Origin: Chelydra serpentina
Taxonomy: Eukaryota > Chordata > Testudines > Chelydridae
Reading direction: 5' to 3'
Length of the DNA: 64,000 bases
Assembly (NCBI GenBank): GCA_037349315.1
Contig: JBAIAC010000027.1
Coordinates: forward strand, 20,252,501 to 20,316,500
The notes under the pieces were generated by a model. That model made no database searches. It was not told where the DNA came from and saw only the letters and a list, made by a program, of their open reading frames with translations. The first letter of the stretch is position 1. Every line of letters starts with the position of its first letter. A program made the position numbers and the translations under genes. Below are positions 20,724-31,949 of this stretch, one piece after another.

Positions 20724-23700
20724 TCATTGCATTTCTAGGTAATTCACGTATTCCTTGACCCAGTTGGTGTCCGGATTGGCGCAGACTTGTCGGTTCATTC
20801 TGGTGACAAATCTGTGAAGAACGAGCGAGACCGGGGGCTTAGAACACCGATGGGGGGGATGGAATTTGTTGTTGTAATAAACTGAGCCTGGTGGGTCTGG
20901 GGCCATGGGATGACCCCTGGGGGCCCTTTGTTCACTGCCATGGGTCCCCTGTTTAGGACCATTCAAAGGGGAGAATAGCCTCAGCCTAGATTTCAAAGCC
21001 TACGAATCCAGGCCTCACGCTACCTGACTGCACCGGGGCCTATTAAACCACATGAGGGCTATTCAGAGAAACACCTAAATGACCAGCTGCTCACTGATCC
21101 AATCAGTGTGGGAATCATAGAATCATAGAATCTCAGGGTTGGAAGGGACCTCAGGAGGTCATCTAGTCCAACCCCCTGCTCAAAGCAGGACCAACCCCAA
21201 CTACATCATCCCAGCCAGGGCTTTGTCAAGCCTGACCTTAAAAACCTCTAAGGAAGGAGAGTCCACCACCTCCCTAGGGAACCCATTCCAGTGCTTCACC
21301 ACCCTACTAGTGGAAACGTTTTTCCTAATATCCAACCTAAACCTCCCCCTCTGCAACTTGAGACCATTACTCCTTGTTCTGTCATCTTCTACCACTGAGA
21401 ACAGTCTAGATCCATCCTCTTTGGAACCCCCTTTCAGGTAGTTGAAAGCAGCTATCAAATCCCCCCTCATTCTTCTCTTCTGCAGGCTAAACAATCCCAG
21501 TTCCCTCAGCCTCTCCTCATAAGTCATGTGCTCCAGCCCCCTAATCATTTTTGTTGCCCTCCGCTGGACTCTTTCCAATTTATCCACATCCTTCTTGTAG
21601 TGTGGGGCCCAAAACTGGACACAGTACTCCAAATGAGGCCTCACCAGTGCCGAATAGAGGGGAATGATCACGTCCCTCGATCTGCTGGAAATGCCCCTAC
21701 TTATACAACCCAAAATGCCATTAGCCTTCTTGGCAACAAGGGCACACTGCTGACTCATATTCAGCTTTTCGTCCACCGTAACCCCTAGGTCCTTTTCTGC
21801 AGAACTGCTGCCCAGCCATTCGGTTCCTAGTCTGTAGCAGTGCACGGGATTCTTCCGTCCTAAGTGCAGGACTCTGCACTTGTCCTTGTTGAACCTCATC
21901 AGATTTCTTTTGGCCCAATCCTCTAATTTGTCTAGGTCCCTCTGTATCCTATCCCTACCCTCCAGCGTATCAACCACTCCTCCCAGTTTAGTGTCATCTG
22001 CAAACTTGCTAAGGGTGCAGTCCACACCATCCTCCAGATCGTTAATGAAGACGATCGGAATGAGACTGGAAACCGTGGCTTGTTCAGTTCAGCTTAGTTT
22101 TCTGCCTATTGCACCTCTCGGTGGACAAGAGTCCCCACCCGGACGCAGCAACAGCCGCCGTTTGGTGCATTTGGCTGCAGGATGCTGCAGAGGGGCATCA
22201 CACACCGTGCTCTCCCCCACGGGCTCTGTCTAGACTAGGGAAATGCAGTGTGTTGAGTAACTGATTCCCATGTTTCTGTGCAAAATGTAGCCCCTTGGGC
22301 AGCTGTGTTTAGAGTGTTAGTTGGTCTGGGTCAACCCTTGTTTACACAGACAGTGAGTTATCCCCTGTAGTATAACCGCTGCATGGACACTCACTCCAGT
22401 TTAGCGTAAGTCCATAGTACCGAGACAGCTGCGCCGCTGCAGAGCGTCTGGTGAAGACGTTCGCAATGAAATCCCCGGCGCGAGCGGAAGAAGCTACGTC
22501 GGCCGGAGAAGCTCTCCCACCGACAGCGCTGTGCCCACGAGCGCTTATGTCAGTGTAACTTATGTCACTCGAGGGATGGAATATTCACACCCCTGTGGGA
22601 CATACATTTTGCCGACAGAGGCTGCAGTGTAGACATAGCCTTAATCCACTCCACAGCAACGTAAGTGACCCCAGAAACCACTGACATTAAACACAGTTGC
22701 CTTTGTCTACACTAGGTGTGAAATGGTGTTTAAAACATAACACATTAGCTAGTTTTCCTAGGGTCTGTCTACATGGGAAGGCTTTACCAGTTAGACCCAT
22801 GTAGTTATCCTAGTAAAACCACCGCTCCCCATGGGGATACTCCTATTCCAGCATCAGAGTGGCCCTTTTCCAGTTTATCTTAAACCCCTTCCCAAGCAAC
22901 ATCATCTACATTGAAAAAGCCTCTGACACCAGAATAAGAGCGTCCACACAGGGAGTTATACTGGGATAATTACAGTGGTTTAAATTCACATCATCGCTGA
23001 TACTAGTAGAACTGTCCCATGTAGACAGGCCCCTAACCTAGCACAGCCGGAGGTGATTGTGGAGAGACTACAGCTAGTACTTACACTACCGCTGGCTGTG
23101 AGCACTTCCCACTGGTGTAGAAATAGCCCTTCAGGTGGCCCTGGGGCAGCTTCCGGGAGGCGTAGCTGAAGCAGCACACGGTCGTGTCGGGACCGACTGA
23201 AAGAGATTGAAAAGCTGGACGTGAGTGTCCGTTATTCCTCAAGGAGGCACGGCCTGGACCGTGACGGTCGCCCCCTGCACTAATGATCTGAGGCTTTTCC
23301 TCCTTAATGAGTCTGGAGAGGATTTGTTTCCATTCGACGGGCAGCAACGGGCTCTGATTAGCTCTGGGATGAAGTGACAACATCACACTGAACAGTGAGC
23401 AAGTGAGAGGGGGAAGGGATCCTGCCCAGAACCTTTGCAGGTCGGAGTTTATTTTCATTAACCTCCCTTTAACTCCAATACCTAATGAACACTAGTGACA
23501 AAGGACATCTTTGGTAAAGATTCAACACCCATTCGCCCCATCCCTTCATTTAAGGTGAGAGCTCACAAGCACCGTCTCCAGGCGCCCTCTCAAAGCTCTC
23601 TAGCGAAACCTGGGAAGATCCGACTTGATAATCCCCATATTTCTAAGGTAAACACCAGCAAGAAGGAGAAACGTAAAAGCAGCCCTCCCAGATGGCTTCC

Positions 23701-23910
23701 CTCTAGCCCAAAGACGCAGAAGAGGCCATAAAGCCCCGTTGTATTAAATCCTTACAGGTCACCTTTAAAGGCTGAGCTGCAAAGTTGCCACCTTTCAGAA
23801 AAAGAACCCTGCAAGGACCGAGAGAAGTTGGACTCACATGGGGCAGAGGAGGCCAGGGAGCAGAAGGCAGCGATGAGGAGAATGGCGAGAGCAGCCACGG
23901 AGACCTTCAT
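20724..23910 (-). CDS. CCL5: CCL5 (RANTES) CC chemokine, 3 exons
   Basis: Coding exons on the minus strand are 23910-23838 (73 nt), 23196-23085 (112 nt) and 20811-20724 (88 nt, TGA stop). Phases are 1 and 2, with donors GTGAGT and GTAAGT and acceptors TTTCAG and TCACAG, giving 90 residues. A signal peptide ends about residue 22 (SLASS before APFGPDTT). The cysteines are C32, C33, C56 and C72. [27 protein letters not shown] and the C-terminal [12 protein letters not shown] match mammalian CCL5 far better than CCL3 or CCL4. CCL5 recruits T cells, eosinophils and monocytes through CCR1, CCR3 and CCR5. The glycosaminoglycan-binding 40s loop, RKNR in human CCL5, reads RMNR here (66-69). Intron 2 carries a same-strand CR1 insertion. 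The start codon sits in the leader CGACAGCAACATG shared with the paralogs. Confidence 0.96.
21113..22051 (-). mobile_element. CR1 LINE, 5' truncated, in CCL5 intron 2
   Basis: An uninterrupted minus-strand frame of about 275 codons (22025-21201) reads the C-terminal third of the CR1 ORF2 protein: [19 protein letters not shown], then [18 protein letters not shown] and [13 protein letters not shown]. The 3' end has the CR1 ATTCTATGATTCTATGATT repeat. It is nearly the same sequence as the copy at 35964-37100, so it is fairly young. Confidence 0.93.
22222..22640. mobile_element. TIR element of the TCTACAC family, in CCL5 intron 2
   Basis: The left end GGCTCTGTCTAGACTAGG and the right end CAGTGTAGACATAGCC form inverted termini like those of the element at 5607-6394. 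It is noncoding. Confidence 0.5.
22759..23035. mobile_element. TIR element in CCL5 intron 2
   Basis: GGGTCTGTCTACATGGGA at the left is the reverse complement of TCCCATGTAGACAGGCCCC at the right, apart from one or two bases. The element is 277 bp, without an open frame, and lies 50 bases from exon 2. Confidence 0.6.
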
Positions 23911-24005
23911 GTTGCTGTCGGGTGGGGGATGAACCGTAGGAGCAGAAGCAGAGCAGGGACTCTCTCTAACCTCTGATACTGACCCCAGCCCGGGACAAGC
24001 CCCTG

Positions 24006-24013
24006 TTTTTATA
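24006..24013 (-). promoter_or_regulatory. CCL5 TATA box
   Basis: TATAAAAA on the minus strand, 96 bases upstream of the ATG, so transcription should start near 23980. A CRE-like TGATGTCA lies 31 bases farther upstream at 24044-24051, and a GGAAA (Ets/NFAT-like) element at 24027-24031. These site calls are by inspection only. Confidence 0.75.
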
Positions 24014-24242
24014 GGGGAACAGTGAGGTTTCCTGCCTGTTCCGTGACATCAGCTGCATGGCCACCGGTCACCGTGGTGAAGGAGTGACAGCAGCTACGCC
24101 CCACCTCAGGATATACAAGAATAGTCCTCGCAACGTGCTGAGGTCAGTTTCAACACAGCAGCAGGAGGGAAGGATATGAAGCAATCACCGCATGTATCAC
24201 CACAGGTCCTGCACTGAGCATACCTTAAAACAGAAGAGCCAC

Positions 24243-24534
24243 TCCTTAAGAACATAAGAGCGGCCAGACTGGGTCAGACCAAAGGTCCATCTAGCCCAGT
24301 GTCCTGTCTTCTGACAGTGGCCAATGCCAGGTGCCGCAGAGGGAATGAACAGAACAGGCAATCACCAAGTGATCCACCCCTGTCGTCCATTCCCAGCTTC
24401 TTGCAAACAGAGGCTCGGGACACCATCCCTGCCCATCCTGCTTCATAGCCATTGATGGACCTGTCCTCCAGGAACTTAGCTAGTTCTTTTTTGAACCCTG
24501 TTATAGTCTCCGCCTTCACAACATCCTGTGGCAA
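24243..24534 (-). mobile_element. CR1 3' fragment
   Basis: The minus strand reads PQDVVKAETITGFKKELAKF, then a 3' region with GATGGACCTTTGGTCTGACC. It belongs to the same subfamily as 41862-42830. It ends abruptly at 24534, where LTR-like DNA begins. Confidence 0.8.
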
Positions 24535-25709
24535 AAGCTCTCAGAGTTGGTCAGTGTGTAAGCGGCAGAATGGTCCCACTATTGTTGGGGACTTTCCTGG
24601 CTTATACACGACCCCGGTGAAGTGGGCTAGCGAAAGGATGTGAGTCCTCGCTCCCACTCCCTTATCCAGAGGCCTGCCTGACCCCGAGGGCTCCCCTCCC
24701 ACTCTGCTGTGCAGAGTCCTTGTAACCCCAACAAGGCTGGGCCCAGGATTCCTGGGGGGCTCGACCCCCAACCTTGTTGTGGTCACTTAGGGCAGCGGCT
24801 AGGGTGTCCCCCTGCTCTCTCTGCACTGGATGCTTCCCTGACCCACTGATCATTACACACAGTTAAAAGCAAATGCAATTTATTAAACAGCAATCAATTA
24901 AAAAAAAAAGAAGGGAAAAATGGGAAAGGTTAAAGGAAAACACATCACCCCGCTCTGTGGCACGGGGACATCACAACCAGCGTCTCTGGAATGTCAGGAC
25001 AGTTCACAGTCTGTCCCTCACGCCTCCTGCCCAGGCCCTGGCTGTGCTGCAGGGATGCTGCGGGTCGGACACTCGTTCTGGGGGTGGCCACACACCCTCA
25101 GGCTCCAGGTGGCAGGACCCTTCTTCCCAGCGTCGCCCTGCCCCGTCGGGGTTACGTTCCCTCTCCAAGTATGACCTGCAAGGCCTCTTGGCCGGGGGCA
25201 TCTCCCTGCGCTGGGCCCAATGCCCAGGGCCCCCCTCGCTCCCCACAGCTGCTCACCACACCGGCTCTGGACTGCTCCAGCCCCAGCTCCACTCTGTCTC
25301 AGCACGGCTGCTGCTGCTGCTCTGCCTCCATCTCCCTGGGCTGCTTCTCCGGCTCTGGTTGCTGCAGCTTCTGCTCCCAGCGCAGGTCTGCTCCCTGGGC
25401 TGCTTCTGTGACTCTGCTCCCAGAGCTGCTTTTCTGGCCCCTCTGGCTGGCACCGCCCTGCTCCCCAGCTCAGCTTGGCCCCTGCTCTCTCCTTAGCTTG
25501 GCCCCACTCTGGCTGACCCAGGCAATTCCAGCTCCCAGGGAGGACAGGACCCCCCTGGCCTCCTGACTCCCTCATTAGCCTCTCACCCCAATCAGTCAGG
25601 CTGACCTGGAGCATTGGCCTCTCCCCATTGTTCCTGAGGACTGTCAGTCTCAGGGTCCTGATTTCCCATCAACCCTTCCCCTTTTGGTACTGGGAGCTAG
25701 CAACCAACC

Positions 25710-25744
<35 letters not shown>

Positions 25745-25850
25745 CCCACACACACACACACACACTGAGTTTTAGTTGGGGGACCACAGTCCCCTTTCAA
25801 ATGCAGCACAAATTGGCCAAGGGTGACCTCAAGCACAACGCTCCCTTACA
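24535..25850 (-). mobile_element. LTR-like element, minus orientation
   Basis: The minus strand begins TGTAAGGGAGCGTTGTGC at 25850 and includes AATAAATTGC near 24880. GGCAA occurs just outside both ends (24530-24534 and 25851-25855), a possible 5-bp duplication, although the distal end is not a standard CA. It contains a 33-base C tract at 25711-25743 and a CA repeat at 25747-25765. The many GC-rich open frames look non-coding. Confidence 0.45.
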
Positions 25851-25855
25851 GGCAA

Positions 25856-26615
25856 ACAGAGTCCTAGCACCCAGGGCCTCAGAGTGCCGGGAGGGGAGGG
25901 GGAGAAATCAAGGCCAAAGGGCTATTTTTCACACGGTGTTTTCTGAGTAAGTATCCTGGGCTCAAGGTGACGGAGACTCCCACAGAGACAGGAAATCCTT
26001 GGGCCAAATCTCTGCTGGTGTAAGCCGACAGTGCTCTGGTGCAGTCAGCGGAGCTGGGCCGAGTCACCGCCGCAGATTTGGCCTCTTGCATCTCTCCATT
26101 GGGGGAGTGAAGGGCCAAGGAAAGTCATTCGGAGGTGGAGCGAGAGAGCAGTGAGCAGCGCTTGCCCTGCCTGGGCCCATACAACTAACAATCCTAAGTA
26201 ACCACCAGGGATGGCTAGAGAGGGGAAGCTGGGAAATGCATTTGCCAGACTAATTGCTGGAATGTCCCCTGGACCAAGCTGGGTCATGCTCCACTGCCTT
26301 CTTCTGGGTCTGCCATCTGATTTAATTTCCTCCTCGCCACTCCCCACAAAGGCCCGAGGTTACATGCTCTTCTACAGAGCCTCATTCGGAGACCCATGTC
26401 TGCAGGAGCCTTTCATTTTTACAGCGCAGTCTTAGCATCCACTGGAAATCTTTGCACATTAGAAGGAATGAAAACCAGATACTTTTGGAATAGCCAATGA
26501 TATTGTTGACAGGAAACTAGGACTTGCCTCCCTGGAGACTAACACCTTTAGCTCAACCAGTGCCAAACTGATCTGATTCCATTGCTGCATATTAGTGTGG
26601 ACATTCTTATTTCAG
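25856..26615. other. Intergenic, no gene recognised
   Basis: No splice-flanked exon or identifiable repeat family was seen. Confidence 0.4.
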
Positions 26616-27744
26616 TTTCATAGAATCATAGGGTTAGAAGCGACCGTAAGGACCATCTAGTTTAACCCCCTGCCAACCTCCAGGATTTGTTGCGTCCGAA
26701 CCATCCAATACTGATGGCTCTCCAGCCTCTTTTGCGGTTTACAAGTGGCTGATTTTGATTTAGCTTAAGTTGATCAGAAACATTGGCCTGGTTTTAGCTG
26801 TATTAAAACACATGTGGTTCAAATGAACCAAGCTTAACATCTGATTCACATCACTCTCTGGAATTAACCAGTCCTTATTCTTTATCACTCCCACCAATTT
26901 TTGTCTCATCTGCAAACTTTACAAGCAAAGATTGCATTCATTTCTCCAGATCTGATACTGAATAGCATCGGGCCCAGATCATATCCCTGTGGGTGCCCAC
27001 TGGATACATCTGTAATGATTCCCTATTTAAAATTATTTTTGTGCTCTATCAGTTAACCAGTTTTTAATGTACTGAATTGATCTTGTTTAGTGATCATTTT
27101 TAATCAGATTGTTGTGCAAAACTAAATCAAATGCCTTACTGACGTCTAAGTCTATTATGCCAACACATTTACGTTAATCAGCCAAACTTATAAACCTCAT
27201 CAAAAAACAATATATAGTTTGTTTGACAAGACCTATTTTCCATAAAAAATCATGTTAATTGGTGAAATTACACTGCCATCCTTATGTTACTTACTGATTG
27301 CCACCCATCTCAGCCATGCCTTATTTTCCTCCTGGATCAATATCAAGCTAATCAGCCTATGGTTACATGATTCCCTTTACCTTTTTTAAAAAATATTCAC
27401 ACAACACTAGCTCTTTTCCATTGTTCCAACATTTGTTAACTATCAACATCAATTGCTCAGAGCACTTCTCAGCCAATTCTTTTAAAATTCTTGGGTGCAT
27501 GTTTTCTGCTGCTACAGATCTGAAAATGTTTAGCTTAAACAGTTGCTTCTTAACATCCTCCTTAGCTACTGTCACAATGGAGAGTGTTTCATCATCACTG
27601 TATGTTGGGACTATGTCATTCAGCTTGTGCCTGAACATAGGAAAGAAACATTCACTAAACTCTTCTGCCTTTTTTGCATCACTACTGACAACTTTATGAT
27701 CTATATTTAGTAGACTGATACCACTGCTAGGTTCTGTTTGTTTG
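26616..27744 (-). mobile_element. Old CR1/L3-like LINE, proximal part
   Basis: The 3' terminus (CATAGAATCATAGGGTTAGA) and an RT N-terminal part on the minus strand (VVSSDAKKAEEFSECFF, then AAENMHPRILKELAEKCSEQ) are recognisable. The centre is eroded or deleted. The LINE continues beyond two insertions at 28932-29520 and 30000-30530. Confidence 0.65.
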
Positions 27745-28046
27745 CAGTAGTGTAGCCGGGGGGGAGCAGGGGGAGCAGCCGCTCCCCCTTGAGCAGAAGC
27801 GGCGGAAGCGACGCCTTTTTTTAGCAGCATTAAAAAAAGGAGCCGCTTCTTTTTAAGCGCCGCTTCTTGCACTCACCCAGCGGCGCTCCGGGTCTTCGGC
27901 GGCATTTTGGCGGGGGGTACCACCAAAGACCCAGAGTGAGCCGCCGAAGTGCCGCCAAAGACCCGGAGCGCCGCCGGGTGAGTACAGGGGGAGGCGCCTT
28001 TTTATAGCGCCGCTCCCCCTGCGCGCCGGACCTGGCTGCGCTACTC
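27745..28046. mobile_element. 302-bp TIR element with 8-bp duplication
   Basis: The ends CAGTAGTGTAGCCGG and CTGGCTGCGCTACTC are inverted repeats with few differences. The flanks TTTGTTTG (27737-27744) and TTTGTTTC (28047-28054) suggest a hAT-type 8-bp duplication. The interior is GC-rich with repeated CGCCGC-type words. Confidence 0.65.
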
Positions 28047-28096
28047 TTTGTTTCCTGCTGTATTTAAATGTAACTTTAGTGCCCTCATGGCCAAGA

Positions 28097-28931
28097 TGTA
28101 GCCTGCTCTGCAGGCAGCTCTGGCCAAGAGAAAGCGCATGCAGAATGCAGCAGGAAAAGTCCCTTCCACCCGAGGGGCACCTGTTCCAAACCCCCCGGAG
28201 TGAACACACCCACCCACAGGAAAAGTACAATGGATATAAGAAAGGGAAATATTTATTTACAGAGGGATGAGAGAAGAAAAACAACAAGGGGAGATCTAGG
28301 GGGAGCAGTAAAACAGGGTTGCATCCAAACCAAGGCCCCACAGGCCCCGTGGTAGCACAGGCTGAAAGGCCAGACACTGAGCAATGTGTCTGCACACAGA
28401 GTGCAGGAGTCCTGAGCAAAGTGCCAGTCCAGGGGTGAGTCTTGGGTGCTCCTGGTCATTTTCGGCACCAGTGAACTTTTCCCAACAAACCCCTCCAGTG
28501 CCCTCTTCTGCCACTCTCTGCAAAGCCACACAGAGCGACCCCCTCCCCACATAACTAGCTACAGCCTCCCTCCTTATGCCCAATGCAGGGTCACAAGCCC
28601 CAGTACTCACAGCCCCATGCAGCGCTGGGCAGCAGTGATACAGATCCTGGGTCCAGCTCCAGCCTGTCCTTCTCGGGCAATGCCGCCCCGGCACAGTGCT
28701 CCTCCTGGCGCCTGTCCTGGGGTGTCCCCGATCAGCCGCCCTGTCCTTCTCGGGCTTCAGGCAGGTTCTCTCCCCTTCTCCTCCGAGGGCCTGCAGACTG
28801 CAGCCCTTCTTCCCTCTCCCCAGCTGCAGATCCACCCCCTGGAGTTTCCCTCCTTTTTCTCACTGCTCCCCCTCCCCCGTTAGGAAAAAGATTTAAAGGG
28901 GTCCTGCTCTCTAAACCCCAAAGGGGTTACA
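28097..28931 (-). mobile_element. LTR, minus orientation, inside the old LINE
   Basis: The 835-bp unit runs from TGTAGCC to GGGGTTACA. The flanks CAAGA (28092-28096) and CAAAA (28932-28936) differ by one base. On the minus strand AATAAATATTTCC lies near 28250, as expected for an LTR poly(A) signal. No internal retroviral region. Confidence 0.65.
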
Positions 28932-30531
28932 CAAAAACTCCTTCTTATTGTCCTTAACTCTATTGGCCATAGATTTTTCACACATACCTTTAGCGTGTCT
29001 TCATTTCATGACAGCTAATTTATAACCATTACTACCAAACTTCCATTTGTTCATGTATATAATTGCTACTTTCACTTTCTTTCCTAACGAGGATGGTTTA
29101 ACGGGCAGTCTTTTGAAATTGCAGCTTGGTGGGTTATTTGATAGTACATTACTAGTGCTTATTCATCTCGTTTTGTTTAAATATTTCCTCCCACTCAAGT
29201 TTGCTCCTGATCATTTTCAACTTCAGGAATTTGGCCCATTGAAAGCCCCAGTATCTATATTACTGGTCGGGACTGTATTCTGATTGTACATAGCCAGTGT
29301 AATTAGGTCACGATCCCTTGTACCTAGGACAGGCAATCACTAATAGTTAGTTCAGTCATTACTTTATCTTTGTCACAGCAAGGTTTCAGAGACTTGCCCC
29401 AGCCTCCTCCAGCCTATTGTGATCAAAAATGATTGCTGGTAATTTTCTGATTCTCCAAGACATTTTACTAGCGGGAGCATGAAACCTCCAGCATTAAAAT
29501 GGTTTTTCTTCCGGCACTTTTCTGATAGGCATTAAGAGCACAAGAGGCGGGTGAACCAGTGGCTGGGTGAGGCTAACCCCCAGCTGGCCCCGCCCCCTGC
29601 CTGAGGCCCCGCCCCTTTTCCCCTGCAGCCCCACCCTCCCTGCAGCTGCCAGCCCCCACCCCAGCCCCCGAGCACAGGGCGGGCAGGTGGCGTGCAGCAC
29701 CCCCACCCCAGCACAGAGCGGGCAGTCCCAGCACCTCCAGCCCCCTGCCCTCCCCCGAATGCCAGGCAGCACAGCCCCAGCGCCTGGGCCCCCCAACCAC
29801 CCCAAGTCCTGGCCGCCCTAGCCCCAGCCCCAGCACGCTCCCCTGAAGAGGAGCAGCCTGGCTGGGCCGGGGCCAAGGGCAAGCAGGGGTTCGGGGAGGA
29901 GCATGGGTGGGGCCATGCCGGGCTGTTTGGGGAGCCGGCACAGCCTTCCCCAGCCTAGGCGACGCGCTGCCCATGATCAAGAGCCATTTGCCCCGTTCGC
30001 TCGCCTGATTAGACGGTCTGTAACAGACACTTCCACCCTTTCTCTTGGCAACAGCTGTGATCTATCTGCATTCCACAGCCTGCGTTTCCAAACAGAAAAG
30101 CAGCCAATGGTCCTAACGTAGACTACTACTCCCCTGTCTTTCTTCCCGCTCCGTCTTTCCTAGGTCCATCGAGTGAGTGTAGCATTCCACTCACGTGAAT
30201 CCTCCCACCAGGTTTCTGTAATGCCAGTTTCTAATTCCTCTTTCATATCTGGGCAATTAAAGCATTCCCTCCTATTTCCTTGGACATCTTGAGCTTTTAC
30301 ATTCATAATTACCTTGAGTCAGAGATACATCTTTCTGTATCTGCACTGCGTTTACTCCCTGAGCACCCTCCCCTTTGGGTAGCTGCCCCCAAGCAGTGTA
30401 ACTAGTCTGTCACGCAGGAGAGAGGCTCCCCATCTGCGATGGGCATCATCCAAACTGCAATTTGGAAACCGCAGCAAGTTTGTGCGTAGCCAAAGACCTT
30501 GATTTTGGAGTGGAAGCTATTTCTGCCTCTT
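28932..30531 (-). mobile_element. Old CR1/L3-like LINE, distal part, with a GC-rich insertion
   Basis: AT-rich coding-like LINE sequence (TGGCCATAGATTTTTCACAC, then ATTTGGCCCATTGAAAGCCC) continues the element at 26616-27744. Bases 29545-29960 are a GC-rich block of unknown origin that interrupts it. The long proline- or glycine-rich open frames in that block are compositional. Confidence 0.5.
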
Positions 30532-30690
30532 CATAGAATCATAGAATCTCAGGGTTGGAAGGGACTTTAGGAGGTCATGTAGTCCAACCCCCTGCTCAAA
30601 AGCAGGACCAATCCCCAATTTTTGCCCCAGATCCCTAAATGGCCTCCTCAAGGATTGAACTCACAACCCTGGGTTTAGTAGGCCAATCTC
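30532..30690 (-). mobile_element. tRNA-derived SINE with CR1-like tail, copy 1
   Basis: The reverse of the tortoise Pol III SINE: the CR1-like tail (TCAGGGTTGGAAGGGACTTT) comes first and the B-box region (GGATTGAACTCACAACCCTG) follows. The tRNA head is cut at the junction with the next SINE. Confidence 0.85.
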
Positions 30691-30699
30691 ACCTTCTCA

Positions 30700-30897
30700 G
30701 GGGGAGAGATAGCTCAGTGGTTTGAGCATTGGCCTGCTAAACCCAGGGTTGTGAGTTCAATCCTTGATGGGGCCATTTAGGGATCTGGGACAAAAAACAT
30801 AATCTGTCAGGGGACAGTACTTGGTCCTGCTAGTGAAGGCAGGGGACTGGACTTGACTTGATTTGATGACCTTTCAAGGTCCTTCCAGTTCTATGAG
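30700..30897 (+). mobile_element. tRNA-derived SINE with CR1-like tail, copy 2
   Basis: A-box-like TAGCTCAGTGGTTTGAGC and B-box-like GGTTGTGAGTTCAATCC, then a tail ending near GTCCTTCCAGTTCTATGA. It lies head to head with copy 1, ten bases away. Confidence 0.88.
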
Positions 30898-31949
30898 ATA
30901 GGCATATCTCTTCCTTGTCTATATTCTAAACAGGGTCCTGGCAAGTATGTCAGGTAGGTAGCCATAGTCTAGTCATTGTCCCCAAGACTGATCAGTGACT
31001 CTGGGTGCCTCTGTTTGTTTTGGGTTTTGGCGGGGAGGGACTCCAGTTTGAGCCACTTCAAAAGGGAGCCAGATTTTCAAAAGATGGGAGCTCACCGCTT
31101 GCTGAAAAAAGCCCATCTAAAGTGTCTGAGGTTGGGAACCCGCTCCTCATTTGGAAAAAGCTAAGCAACAGAGCTCATGTAGCAAACAGTCATAGAAAAT
31201 TATGTGGGGCCAAACCACAGGGTAAACAAAAAGACTCCAGAACTTGGCTGAATAAATACGAGTATCAAATAAGTGCTAGGAAGTCAACAGCTGCACAGAG
31301 AGACACTGGGCTGGGCATCAGGACACCTGGGTTCTGATAACCTTGAGCATGTCCATGCCTCAGTTTCCTCATTATCTGGCTTATTCGTTAGAGTGTTGGC
31401 CCAGCAGCGACTGTCTCTCTCGGTGGGCTCATTTCTGTAAAACACAATAACCATCTGCCCGTGGAAAGAATTATTCACTTCTCTCCAGCTGGTCATCATG
31501 CAAGAAGGGGGAAGTGTGAAGCCTTCTGTCTGTGGTTCCCCGGTTCTATGCAGATACTGAAAATAAATGAGCAGGAGTGGAACAGAGGACGGGGAAGGGG
31601 AGGATGTAAACCCAGCAGGCTGTTTATAGCCATCACCTCTGAGCTGTCAGGCCCTGCTCCGGCAGCGTGAGAAACCCACTCCTACCACATAGCTCGGTAA
31701 TGCAGCGAAGATGAAAGATTGAGAAAGATATGGAAAATTATAGCACTGACAGAGGTTTGGCCTGACCTCAAAAACTTCCTTCTGAGGAAGGCGAACGGCT
31801 TGCCCTGGGGTGAGGGTCTGATTTGCCCAGACAAAGCCGGGCAGTTAGCATCGGTGCATAGAGACCAACACTGAGCCCACAGGAGAGCTGGAAGAGAAAA
31901 GGACAGTAACGGAGTTCGCTCACTGCTAGGTGCCCAGTCCTGGCATTGC
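30898..31949. other. Intergenic with a MIR fragment
   Basis: A plus-strand MIR fragment lies about 31295-31385 (CATGCCTCAGTTTCCTCATT). Otherwise no gene was recognised. Confidence 0.45.

Noticed and set aside
24873..25614. Leucine- or serine-rich frames of about 190-207 codons on both strands
   Set aside because: They lie in LTR-like repeat DNA of high GC content, and the apparent hydrophobic runs come from CTG/CTC repeats.
29494..29980. GC-rich frames rich in proline or glycine
   Set aside because: Open in several frames at once, a composition effect inside an interrupted LINE.
30700..30790. tRNA gene suggested by A and B boxes
   Set aside because: The sequence is the head of a dispersed SINE with a CR1-like tail, present in at least six copies, and has no intact cloverleaf.
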